From: an uncultured Lachnospiraceae bacterium
Lineage (GTDB): Bacteria > Bacillota > Clostridia > Lachnospirales > Lachnospiraceae
NCBI GenBank assembly: GCA_902784025.1
Contig: CACZTF010000302.1
Span: 1 to 8,919, forward strand
Length of the DNA stretch: 8,919 nt
Reading direction: 5' to 3'
Part shown: positions 1-6,372 of the stretch, one piece after another
Layout: every line of letters begins with the position of its first letter
How positions within the stretch are numbered: position 1 is the first letter of the stretch
Program-made: the position numbers and the translations under genes
The notes under the pieces: generated by a model
The model's database searches: none
What the model was told of the DNA's origin: nothing
Seen by the model: only the letters and a program-made list of their open reading frames with translations

Positions 1-1
1 A

Positions 2-106
2 CTTGCCGAAGCTGAACTGCGTGAAAAGCAGAGTGCTGTTAACCAGCGGATCTCAGAGGATTCGTTTAACAGAGCAGTACAAAGAATCAAATCTGCCGGC
101 AGGTAA
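2..106 (+). CDS. C-terminal end of an unidentified protein (partial, 34 residues)
   Basis: An open frame enters from the left edge and ends at a TAA at 104-106. The visible tail begins LAEAELREKQSAVNQR and ends RIKSAGR. It is highly charged, rich in Glu, Arg and Gln, with no Pro and one Gly, so it is probably the last helix of a helical or coiled-coil protein. No family can be named from 34 residues. It lies 70 bases upstream of the J-domain-like gene on the same strand, so the two could share a transcript if the hairpin between them is leaky. That the frame is coding is inferred from its uninterrupted run to the edge and from the hairpin directly behind its stop. Confidence 0.6.
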   Translation, partial: LAEAELREKQSAVNQRISEDSFNRAVQRIKSAGR

Positions 107-121
107 TGAATAATTGATATT

Positions 122-150
122 AAGCCGAAGTGGTGATCCCGCTTCGGCTT
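122..150 (+). terminator. Strong hairpin after the first gene, possible leaky terminator or attenuator
   Basis: The arms aagccgaagtgg (122-133) and the complementary segment at 139-150 form a 12-bp stem with one G-T wobble and a 5-base loop. The stem is followed by TTTCTT, a short interrupted U-tract, so termination may be incomplete. The hairpin begins 15 bases after the upstream stop and ends 12 bases before the GGAG of the next gene. It probably ends or trims the upstream transcript. Because no promoter is visible between it and the next gene, read-through may supply that gene. Confidence 0.55.
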
Positions 151-176
151 TCTTAATGTTACGGAGTATTGCTGAC

Positions 177-1016
177 ATGTATTCAAAAAAAGAATTTGCT
201 CTTATCCCGTCTCCTGAGTTTGAGAAACTCATAAATGAGATCAAGATATTAAGAACCAATATGGTTGAACTCATACTTCAAAAAAATGAGCTTCTTTATA
301 AAAGAAAGCCGGAGCTTCAGGAAGTGTATATCAGATGTATAGGAAAGCTTGAAAACGAATTGGATGAGCTCCATATGGAATCTGTCAGGACAAAATATAT
401 AACAGATATGATACGCATAAGACTGCAGTTTCACAGGGAAGTAAATATAGAAGAAATCGAAAAAAAAGCTGATGGACAGGAAACGGTCTTTCTCCCCGGA
501 TATATTATGAAGCAGCTGGAAAAAGACAGAGAGGAAAGATGTAAGACCACCGGTACGGGAATCTCCAAATGTGAAGCAGATGAACTGAGATTGTATTACA
601 GGAAGATAATCAAACTTTTGCACCCTGATATAGGAGCTGTCAGTGATGAAGCAGGCGAGAGGCTTTTGAAGGACGCAATAGAAGCATATGAATACAGGGA
701 TATATTTGTTCTGAGGCAGATATCTGCCGCATTGGAAGAGCCGGAGTACAGGATCGGAATTGATACAGATTGTGATATATTAGTACGTCTTAAAAGAAAA
801 AAAGAGTTTTTGGCCGGTAAAATAGAGGTTTTGGAAAAAAGTATAAAACTGATAAAGCAGGAATTCCCTTTTGATATGGAAAATCTTCTTTCAGATCCGG
901 AAAAACTTGAAAAGAGACAGAAGAAACTTGAAAATAACATATTGGCAGAAAAGGAAAAGCTGGAACGCTTAAAGAACAGGCTGAGATATTACAAGATCAA
1001 ATGCCTGAACAGTTGA
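177..1016 (+). CDS. Coiled-coil protein with a J-domain-like core (HPD motif)
   Basis: This 279-residue cytoplasmic protein has no signal peptide or membrane segment. Residues 13-95 are helical and charged. Residues 133-182 resemble J-domain helices II and III: YYRKIIKLLHPDI holds HPD at 149-151, and an AIEAYEYRD segment (167-175) matches the usual 'AYEvL' of helix III. Residues 200-275 are a Lys/Glu-rich coiled coil. J domains stimulate the ATPase of DnaK-type Hsp70s through HPD, so a DnaK partner is the natural inference. No Gly/Phe region, zinc finger or substrate domain of classical DnaJ is present, and the J-like core is internal rather than N-terminal. The ATG at 177 is chosen because GGAG at 163-166 is 10 bases upstream. 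The frame stays open back to a TTG at 114, but that lies ahead of the hairpin and has no ribosome binding site. The stop codon overlaps the -35 box of the ireB promoter. Family membership is moderately sure; the cellular role is unknown. Confidence 0.8.
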   Translation: MYSKKEFALIPSPEFEKLINEIKILRTNMVELILQKNELLYKRKPELQEVYIRCIGKLENELDELHMESVRTKYITDMIRIRLQFHREVNIEEIEKKADGQETVFLPGYIMKQLEKDREERCKTTGTGISKCEADELRLYYRKIIKLLHPDIGAVSDEAGERLLKDAIEAYEYRDIFVLRQISAALEEPEYRIGIDTDCDILVRLKRKKEFLAGKIEVLEKSIKLIKQEFPFDMENLLSDPEKLEKRQKKLENNILAEKEKLERLKNRLRYYKIKCLNS

Positions 1017-1041
1017 CAGTATTACATAATTGCTATATTAT
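1013..1041 (+). promoter_or_regulatory. Sigma-A promoter for ireB-ruvX
   Basis: TTGACA at 1013-1018 is a perfect -35 box. It is separated by 17 bases from TATTAT at 1036-1041, a five-of-six -10 box. The -35 box overlaps the TGA stop (1014-1016) of the J-domain gene. Transcription should start near 1048, giving a leader of roughly 27 bases before the ATG at 1075. The candidate ATG at 1045 would then fall at or before the start of the RNA, which supports the shorter IreB. Confidence 0.75.
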
Positions 1042-1074
1042 TAAATGAACTGGATGAAAGAGAGACGTGAAAGT

Positions 1075-1332
1075 ATGGCGGATAATAACACACATCTTTT
1101 TAATAAACAGGTCGAAAACCCTGTATCCGTACAGGAGATACTGGAGAAGGTTTATACTGCCCTGAAGGAGAAGGGATATGATCCCGTAAACCAGATGGTG
1201 GGTTACATTATGTCCGGAGATCCGACTTATATTACAAGTCATAAAAATGCAAGAAGCCTGATCATGAAGGTAGAACGTGATGAACTCGTGGAAGAAGTTA
1301 TCAGATTTTTTATCACAGGCAAAGGTCTGTGA
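1075..1332 (+). CDS. ireB: IreB family regulatory phosphoprotein (UPF0297/DUF965)
   Basis: The 85-residue product carries the family's conserved core, KGYDPVNQMVGYIMSGDPTY at residues 33-52, followed by ITSHKNARSL and an ERDELVEE helix. In Enterococcus faecalis, IreB is a small dimeric protein phosphorylated on N-terminal threonines by the PASTA-type Ser/Thr kinase IreK. There it opposes kinase-dependent cephalosporin resistance. Here Thr6 is the only threonine before the core and so the likely equivalent site, by inference. The start at 1075 gives the usual family length and lies just downstream of the predicted transcription start. The in-frame ATGs at 1045 and 1054 are too close to the promoter. 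The ribosome binding site is poor (AAAGAGAG, about 10 bases upstream). The stop lies two bases before ruvX, so the two are translated from one message. Confidence 0.95.
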   Translation: MADNNTHLFNKQVENPVSVQEILEKVYTALKEKGYDPVNQMVGYIMSGDPTYITSHKNARSLIMKVERDELVEEVIRFFITGKGL

Positions 1333-1334
1333 TC

Positions 1335-1763
1335 ATGCGGATTTTAGGTCTTGATTACGGGGAAAAATATGTGGGAGTTGCAGTAAGTGATCCTACAGGT
1401 TTACTTGCGCAACCCCTTGAAACCATACAAAGAAAAGAAGAAAATAAGCTCAGGCGCACTTTTGCGCGTATTGAAGAGCTTTCTGAGGAGTACGGCGTTG
1501 AAAGTATAGTGGTCGGACTCCCTAAAAATATGGACGATTCCGAGGGCATCAGTGCACAAAAAAGCAGGGAATTTGCTGCCAATGTTTCACGCAGGACAGG
1601 GATCGAAGTTATTCTTTGGGATGAGCGTCTCTCAAGCGTTTCAGCTAATCGCATCCTAATGGAATCAGGAGTAAGAAGAGAAAACAGGAAAGATGTTATC
1701 GATAAGATAGCAGCTTCTTTCTTTCTGCAAAATTATCTTGATCATTTGAATTCTGAAAAATAG
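1335..1763 (+). CDS. ruvX: Pre-16S rRNA nuclease RuvX/YqgF (Holliday junction resolvase-like)
   Basis: This is a 142-residue RNase H-fold protein of normal length. The N-terminal strand MRILGLDYGEKYVGVAVSD carries the first catalytic aspartate (Asp7). VVGLPKNMDDSEG at 59-71 is the family signature loop. WDERLSS at 95-101 supplies a catalytic acid, and VIDKIAA at 121-127 holds the last one (Asp123). The E. coli homologue trims the 5' end of pre-16S rRNA and is essential. The older Holliday junction resolvase assignment rests on fold similarity. The start at 1335 is chosen because AAAGG at 1321-1325 is 9 bases upstream. The GTG at 1329 overlaps the ireB stop and is only 3 bases from that site. 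All catalytic acids are intact. Confidence 0.95.
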   Translation: MRILGLDYGEKYVGVAVSDPTGLLAQPLETIQRKEENKLRRTFARIEELSEEYGVESIVVGLPKNMDDSEGISAQKSREFAANVSRRTGIEVILWDERLSSVSANRILMESGVRRENRKDVIDKIAASFFLQNYLDHLNSEK

Positions 1764-1855
1764 TTCTTGTGATAGATCGTAGATTTTATTTGTGTGCCGA
1801 TTATGATACGCATAAAGCATTCAATTTCTTTTTTGCATACAGTACTTTATACAAG

Positions 1856-1873
1856 CCCGGACCGCTTTCCGGG
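1856..1873 (+). other. Small GC-rich hairpin between ruvX and the DUF1292 gene
   Basis: CCCGGA at 1856-1861 pairs with TCCGGG at 1868-1873 around a 6-base loop. The following bases, GGAATAGTTTTAT, contain only a four-T run several bases away, so this is at best a weak terminator. It is the only structured element in the 155-base gap after ruvX. No convincing promoter was found in that gap. A GATAAT at 1890-1895 lacks a matching -35 box and would start the RNA inside the next ribosome binding site. Confidence 0.3.
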
Positions 1874-1918
1874 GAATAGTTTTATATCGGATAATATGAT
1901 CAAAGAAAGGAGCCTCAG

Positions 1919-2221
1919 ATGTCAGAAGAATATCGTGATAACAGTATAGTATTTGTAACCGATGACGGTGAAGAACTGGAATTTACAATACTTAAGAGTC
2001 TTAACCATGAAGGGAAGGAATATATATTAGTAACAGAAGATCCTGAGAGTGACGATGTAGAAGTTCAGATACTCAGACTTGATAGCGAAGAACCGGCAGA
2101 TGATGGTGAGAGTGTTCAGGTTTTTAATTCCGTAGATGATCCGGACGAACTTAAGATGATAAGCGGAATATTTTGCAAGATATTTGAAAATGACGATATA
2201 GATATCATAGTTGAGGATTGA
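1919..2221 (+). CDS. DUF1292 family acidic protein (YrzB-like)
   Basis: This 100-residue, strongly acidic protein has no signal peptide or membrane segment. It shows the DUF1292 pattern: a first hairpin of the type DDGEELEFTIL (residues 15-25), then GKEYILVTEDPESDDVEVQI (31-50) ending in 'ILRLD', and an acidic C-terminus DDIDIIVED. DUF1292 proteins are small soluble proteins of unknown biochemical function, very often encoded directly after ireB and ruvX in Firmicutes, as here. The ATG follows AAAGGAG (1906-1912) by 6 bases, an excellent ribosome binding site. A terminator hairpin follows the stop immediately, so the gene ends a transcript. The family call is firm; the role is unknown. Confidence 0.9.
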   Translation: MSEEYRDNSIVFVTDDGEELEFTILKSLNHEGKEYILVTEDPESDDVEVQILRLDSEEPADDGESVQVFNSVDDPDELKMISGIFCKIFENDDIDIIVED

Positions 2222-2223
2222 TG

Positions 2224-2254
2224 CAGGGGAGTAGTCAGAAATCCCTTGTTTTTT
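2224..2254 (+). terminator. Rho-independent terminator after the DUF1292 gene
   Basis: CAGGGGA (2224-2230) pairs with TCCCTTG (2242-2248), seven pairs including one G-T wobble, with an 11-base loop. Six Ts follow at 2249-2254. It begins three bases after the DUF1292 stop and separates the ireB-ruvX-DUF1292 group from RNase J. Confidence 0.65.
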
Positions 2255-2268
2255 GCATGAGTTATTTT

Positions 2269-2298
2269 TTGTAATTTTTAAGGATCAGCGAACATCAT
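2269..2298 (+). promoter_or_regulatory. Weak candidate promoter for the RNase J gene
   Basis: TTGTAA (2269-2274) and CATCAT (2293-2298) each match four of six consensus bases, with an 18-base spacer. The terminator just upstream implies that a promoter should lie between 2255 and about 2305, and this is the best pair seen there. A start near 2305 would leave a leader of about 23 bases. The match is poor and the call is tentative. Confidence 0.22.
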
Positions 2299-2327
2299 TA
2301 AATACAACATAAGAAAAGAGGAGAATA

Positions 2328-4382
2328 ATGGCAGAAGAATATAATGCAGTTGGTGCCGGAAATGATCATACTTCACATGTTGAAGGCGTAACTGAAAAAA
2401 AAGACCGTGATTTCAAAAAAAATGTAAGAAACGGCAGTTTCGTAAGGGGTACAGGAGGATCTTCAAAAGGCTTTTCAAGAGACGGAAAAAGCGGATACGG
2501 ACGTGGTCAGAGTAATAAGAGATTCAGGACAGAATCTTCATCGGGAAATAAAAACAACGGATATGCTGCGAGGGAAGAAAAAAACTCTTATTATACTGAA
2601 AAAGCACCTTTTGAAGATGATGAAATGAAAAAACCTGATCTTTCATATGAGAGACTGGGTGTAGCTAATGAGAATGACGGTTCACAGACTCTTGTCGGTA
2701 AGACTTACCATAGAAAAAGCGGTGAAAAAGGTCTGAGGATAATACCTCTGGGAGGCCTTGAGCAGATCGGAATGAATATTACCGCTATTGAATACGGAGA
2801 AAGTATTATAGTTGTGGATTGCGGCCTTGCTTTCCCTGAGGAGGATATGCTCGGGATAGACCTTGTGATCCCGGATATTACATATCTTAAGGAAAATATA
2901 TCGAGGGTAAAAGGCTTTGTCATCACCCATGGTCACGAGGATCATATAGGTGCTGTTCCTTATGTTTTAAAAGAAATCAATAAACCTATTTACGGTACAA
3001 GGCTTACTATAGGTCTTATAGAATCCAAGCTTGCAGAACATAACCTTCTCAGAGATGTGAAGAGAAAGGTTGTAAAGTATGGACAGATCCTTACTCTTGG
3101 GGATTTCAGCGTAGAATTCATCAGAACAAATCACAGTATTTCTGATGCAGCGGCTCTTGCGATAACATGTCCGGAAGGAACCATAGTACATACCGGTGAT
3201 TTTAAGGTGGATTATACCCCCGTTTATGGTGATCCCATAGATCTTCAAAGACTGGGTGAAATAGGAAAACAGGGTGTTCTTGCTCTGATGTGTGATTCCA
3301 CGAACGCACTGTTTCCCGGATTTACCAGTTCTGAAAAAACAGTTGGTGAAACATTTGATTCGATTTTTAATGATAATAAGAACAGGCGTATAATCGTCGC
3401 TACATTTGCTTCAAATGTTGACAGAGTACAGCAGATCATCAATACTGCGGTGAAATACGATCGTAAAGTATGTGTGGAAGGCCGGAGTATGGTTAATATC
3501 ATCAAGGTTGCAGGTGAGCTGGACTATCTTAAGGTGCCTACCGGAGTTATCATAGAAACTGATGATATGAAGCGTTATTCTCCGGAGCAGATCGTACTTA
3601 TCACCACCGGTAGCCAGGGTGAGTCCATGGCAGCTCTCTCCAGGATGGCGCAAAATCTTCACAGGAAAGTACAGATCCAGGCAGGAGATTGTGTGGTGTT
3701 TTCATCCAGTCCCATTCCCGGTAATGAAAAGTCTGTTGCCAGGGTGATAAATGAACTGGGCCGTAAGGGAGCAAAAGTTATCTTCCAGGATACTCATGTA
3801 TCCGGGCATGCATGCCAGGAGGAGATAAAGCTTATTTATTCTCTTGTAAGACCCAAGTTCTGTTATCCGGTACACGGTGAATTCAGACATCTTATGGCAC
3901 AACGCGATGTCTGTTATTCCCTCGGGTATGATAAAGATCACGTTATCATGTCCAAGTCCGGAGATGTTGTGTCTCTTAGTAATGAAAAATTTGAGATAAT
4001 AGGCCATGTCCAGACCGGCGCCATTCTTGTGGATGGTCTGGGGGTAGGTGACGTTGGCAATATCGTACTTCGTGACAGGCAGAATCTTGCAGAGAACGGT
4101 ATCGTCATAATCGTGCTGACACTTGAAAAATACACATGCAGGCTGATAGCAGGGCCGGATATCGTCACAAGAGGTTTTGTGTATGTGCGTGAGGCGGAGG
4201 ATCTGCTTGCAGATGCCAAAGAAGTAGTTACTGATGCTGTAGAAGTATGTGTGAACAAAAAACTCACTGACTGGAGTAAGATAAAAACTGCGATCAAGGA
4301 TGATCTGAGCGATTACCTGTGGAAAAAGATGAAGCGTACACCGGTAATACTGCCGATCATCATGGAGGCACACGGGCTGTAA
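2328..4382 (+). CDS. rnjA: Ribonuclease J with a long basic, disordered N-terminal extension
   Basis: This 684-residue metallo-beta-lactamase/beta-CASP RNase degrades and matures RNA by 5'-to-3' exonuclease and endonuclease activity with two zinc ions. The enzyme core begins near residue 136 (LRIIPLGGLEQIGMN). The zinc ligands are in HGHEDH (201-206), HTGDFK (288-293, His288 and Asp291) and PVHGEFRHL (514-522). CDSTN (322-326) and HVSGHA (490-495) are the usual beta-CASP motifs. The C-terminal domain carries TRGFVYVRE (614-622). All catalytic motifs are intact. The family is normally about 555 residues; the excess is an N-terminal stretch rich in Lys, Arg, Gly, Ser and Asn, with an acidic patch near 96-99 (EDDE). 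GAGGAG (2318-2323) lies 4 bases before the ATG. A much later start is not needed, because this site is strong and the frame has normal codon use. The trmR start follows two bases after the stop. Confidence 0.96.
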   Translation: MAEEYNAVGAGNDHTSHVEGVTEKKDRDFKKNVRNGSFVRGTGGSSKGFSRDGKSGYGRGQSNKRFRTESSSGNKNNGYAAREEKNSYYTEKAPFEDDEMKKPDLSYERLGVANENDGSQTLVGKTYHRKSGEKGLRIIPLGGLEQIGMNITAIEYGESIIVVDCGLAFPEEDMLGIDLVIPDITYLKENISRVKGFVITHGHEDHIGAVPYVLKEINKPIYGTRLTIGLIESKLAEHNLLRDVKRKVVKYGQILTLGDFSVEFIRTNHSISDAAALAITCPEGTIVHTGDFKVDYTPVYGDPIDLQRLGEIGKQGVLALMCDSTNALFPGFTSSEKTVGETFDSIFNDNKNRRIIVATFASNVDRVQQIINTAVKYDRKVCVEGRSMVNIIKVAGELDYLKVPTGVIIETDDMKRYSPEQIVLITTGSQGESMAALSRMAQNLHRKVQIQAGDCVVFSSSPIPGNEKSVARVINELGRKGAKVIFQDTHVSGHACQEEIKLIYSLVRPKFCYPVHGEFRHLMAQRDVCYSLGYDKDHVIMSKSGDVVSLSNEKFEIIGHVQTGAILVDGLGVGDVGNIVLRDRQNLAENGIVIIVLTLEKYTCRLIAGPDIVTRGFVYVREAEDLLADAKEVVTDAVEVCVNKKLTDWSKIKTAIKDDLSDYLWKKMKRTPVILPIIMEAHGL

Positions 4383-4384
4383 AA

Positions 4385-5041
4385 ATGTTTGATCCGGATA
4401 CACAGGATATATCCTTTTTTATATCATCGCTTACATCAGATAATTCTGTTTTTTGCGAAACAGTAGGAAGTGAAGCAAGGAAGAGCGGAGTTCCTGTGAT
4501 CAGACGTGAGTCCGAGGGGTTCCTGAAAATGATTCTGGAACTTAAAAAACCTGGGAAAATACTTGAGATAGGAACGGCAGTGGGATATTCTGCACTCATT
4601 ATGGCTGAAAATACATCTGAAAGCTGTATGATAACCACTATAGAGATAGATGAAGAAGATGCCCGTATTGCTGTCGAAAATCTGAGCAAGGCAGGTTATT
4701 CGGACAGGGTCAGAGTGATCACAGGCGATGCAGCCCGGATCCTGCCGGATCTGGAAGCAGGGTTTGACCTTGTTTTTTTGGATGCGTCTAAAGGACAGTA
4801 TCTTAAATTTTTTAATGAGATCAGGAAACTGCTTTCACCGGGAGGAGTTGTGGTGTCAGATAACGTATTGCAGGGGGGAAATATACTGAGATCACGTTTT
4901 ATCATCGAACAGCGCGATCGCACCGTGCACAAGCGGATGAGGGAATTTTTGTATGAGATCACTCATGATGAGGATTTTGTTACCGGTATAGTACCGGTGG
5001 GGGACGGTATTGCGGTAAGTGTTTTGAAAACAAATGAGTAA
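4385..5041 (+). CDS. trmR: tRNA 5-hydroxyuridine O-methyltransferase (TrmR/YrrM type)
   Basis: This is a 218-residue class I SAM-dependent O-methyltransferase. The SAM-binding loop is EIGTAVGYSA (61-70), with the acidic ribose-binding residue Glu87 in IEIDE. FLDASKGQY (131-139, Asp133) and VSDN (157-160, Asp159 and Asn160) supply the divalent-metal ligands typical of the COMT-like group. B. subtilis TrmR methylates 5-hydroxyuridine at tRNA position 34 to 5-methoxyuridine. The next gene is a U32 protein of the kind that makes the 5-hydroxyuridine, which favours this role over a generic small-molecule methyltransferase. The ATG at 4385 is two bases after the RNase J stop. The only Shine-Dalgarno match, GGAGG at 4364-4368, is 16 bases upstream, too far to be ideal, so translation is probably coupled to RNase J. 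The frame extends upstream to a GTG at 4319 inside RNase J, but that start lacks support. Confidence 0.88.
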   Translation: MFDPDTQDISFFISSLTSDNSVFCETVGSEARKSGVPVIRRESEGFLKMILELKKPGKILEIGTAVGYSALIMAENTSESCMITTIEIDEEDARIAVENLSKAGYSDRVRVITGDAARILPDLEAGFDLVFLDASKGQYLKFFNEIRKLLSPGGVVVSDNVLQGGNILRSRFIIEQRDRTVHKRMREFLYEITHDEDFVTGIVPVGDGIAVSVLKTNE

Positions 5042-5100
5042 AGGAAGATATAAAAAGTTCTGATGAGGATTGCATAACAGTTCTGAGGTTACAGGGTCTT

Positions 5101-6333
5101 ATGAAAAAACCGGAAATACTTGCTCCTGCAGGGAGCCTTGAAATACTTAAAACTGCTGTCATATACGGTGCTGATGCTGTATATATCGGGGGAGAAGCCT
5201 ATGGGTTGCGTGCCGCGGCCCGTAATTTCGATAAGTCTGAGATGAAAGAAGGTATATACTTTGCACACGAACATGGTGCAAAGGTATATGTAACTGCTAA
5301 TATTTACGCACACAATGATGACCTGGAGGGTGTGCGGGAGTATTTTTCAGAATTAAAAGAGATCGTTCCGGATGCAGTCATCATAGCGGATCCCGGAGTG
5401 TTCACCACAGCGAAGGAAATAATACCTGAGATTCCCGTACATATCAGTACACAGTCGAATAACGTTAATCATGAGACCTTTAGATTCTGGCACGGACTTG
5501 GTGTACAGAGGGTTGTTACCGGACGCGAACTTTCTCTTGAGGATATACGTGAGATCCGTTCAAAAACCCCGGAAGATCTACAGATAGAGACATTTGTACA
5601 TGGTGCGATGTGCATGTCATATTCGGGCCGGTGTCTTATGAGTAATTATATGACAGGACGGGATGCTAACAAAGGAGCGTGTACGCACCCCTGCCGATGG
5701 TCCTATTCACTTATAGAAGAACAAAGACCGGGCGAGTACATTCCTGTATTTGAAAATGAAAGAGGAACTTTTATTTTTAACTCGAAAGATCTATGCATGA
5801 TCGAACACATACCGGAGCTTGTCAGCACGGGTATCGATTCACTGAAGATAGAAGGAAGGATGAAAACGGCTCTTTATGTTGCGACAGTTGTCAGGGCTTA
5901 TAGATGTGCACTGGATATGTTTTTTGAGTCGGAGAGCGCTTACAGGAACCACATGCCATTCTTCATGCGTGAAGTGGAGTCGGTTTCAAGACGCAAGTAC
6001 TGTACCGGATTTTTTTTCGGTAAGGCAGATGAAGGGTCCATGTTTTACGAAGCGGAACGCACAGCACCAATGGTATATATGGGGACGGTACAGGCTGTCA
6101 GGAACGGGTCGGTACTGATAACCCAGAAAAATAAATTCAGTGTAGGTGACCGCCTTGAGGTTGTGAAGCCTTCCGGAGAAAATTTTTATGTAAAGGTATC
6201 ATCTATAATGGATGAAGAAGGTAATCCGATGGAATCCTGCCCCCATCCGAAACAAAAGCTGTTTGTAGGTTTTGAGGGTGATAAGGAGCCTGAGGAGTAT
6301 GATATCCTTAGATGCGAAGAGACAGATCTGTAA
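5101..6333 (+). CDS. trhP: U32 'peptidase' family protein, probable tRNA U34 hydroxylation enzyme (TrhP/YrrO type)
   Basis: This 410-residue protein starts with the family's EILAPAGSLEILKTAVIYGADAVYIGG strand pattern. The signature region at 166-200 contains VHGAMCMSYSGRCLMSNYMT, with Cys171 and Cys178, followed by Cys194 and Cys198 in GACTHPCRW. These four cysteines are conserved in bacterial U32 proteins. SLKIEGRMK is at 248-256, and a small C-terminal domain starts near 325. E. coli TrhP and B. subtilis TrhP1/TrhP2 are needed for prephenate-dependent formation of 5-hydroxyuridine at tRNA position 34. Many databases still say 'peptidase' or 'collagenase-like'. Placement directly after trmR mirrors yrrM-yrrN-yrrO, but there is one gene here, of YrrO length. 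The ATG at 5101 is preceded by GAGG (5085-5088) and AGGG (5093-5096), neither ideally spaced. Family certain; substrate inferred from context. Confidence 0.9.
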   Translation: MKKPEILAPAGSLEILKTAVIYGADAVYIGGEAYGLRAAARNFDKSEMKEGIYFAHEHGAKVYVTANIYAHNDDLEGVREYFSELKEIVPDAVIIADPGVFTTAKEIIPEIPVHISTQSNNVNHETFRFWHGLGVQRVVTGRELSLEDIREIRSKTPEDLQIETFVHGAMCMSYSGRCLMSNYMTGRDANKGACTHPCRWSYSLIEEQRPGEYIPVFENERGTFIFNSKDLCMIEHIPELVSTGIDSLKIEGRMKTALYVATVVRAYRCALDMFFESESAYRNHMPFFMREVESVSRRKYCTGFFFGKADEGSMFYEAERTAPMVYMGTVQAVRNGSVLITQKNKFSVGDRLEVVKPSGENFYVKVSSIMDEEGNPMESCPHPKQKLFVGFEGDKEPEEYDILRCEETDL

Positions 6334-6358
6334 AGCACGGAAGTTTTGATATTGTTGT

Positions 6359-6365
6359 AAAGGAG
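6359..6365 (+). promoter_or_regulatory. Strong ribosome binding site that fixes a TTG start
   Basis: AAAGGAG at 6359-6365 lies 7 bases before the TTG at 6373. The first in-frame ATG (6442) has no such site. A GTG inside the motif (6365) reaches a stop after three codons. The TTG is therefore the likely start of the membrane protein gene. Confidence 0.75.
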
Positions 6366-6372
6366 TGATTTT

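Noticed and set aside
114..176. Upstream TTG start for the J-domain gene
   Set aside because: It precedes the terminator-like hairpin and has no Shine-Dalgarno. The ATG at 177 has GGAG at good spacing.
249..940. Two minus-strand frames opposite the J-domain gene
   Set aside because: Both are shadows with Phe/Ser-rich composition from the Lys/Glu-rich codons of the real gene.
4319..4384. Upstream GTG start for the methyltransferase within RNase J
   Set aside because: It would overlap 64 bases of RNase J and add 22 residues not expected in the TrmR family. The ATG at 4385 begins at the normal family N-terminus.
3702..4403. Long open frame of 233 codons on the minus strand
   Set aside because: It lies fully antisense to RNase J and just past its stop, has Cys/Tyr/His-rich composition unlike a real protein, and has no ribosome binding site. 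RNase J motifs on the other strand are unmistakable.
5056..5088. AGTTCTGA repeated twice before the U32 gene
   Set aside because: It is short and imperfect beyond eight bases, with no symmetry or other sign of an operator. It probably reflects chance or a duplicated ribosome-binding region.
5876..6118. Alternative plus-strand frame of 80 codons inside the U32 gene
   Set aside because: It is out of frame with a well-conserved U32 protein and has no recognisable content.
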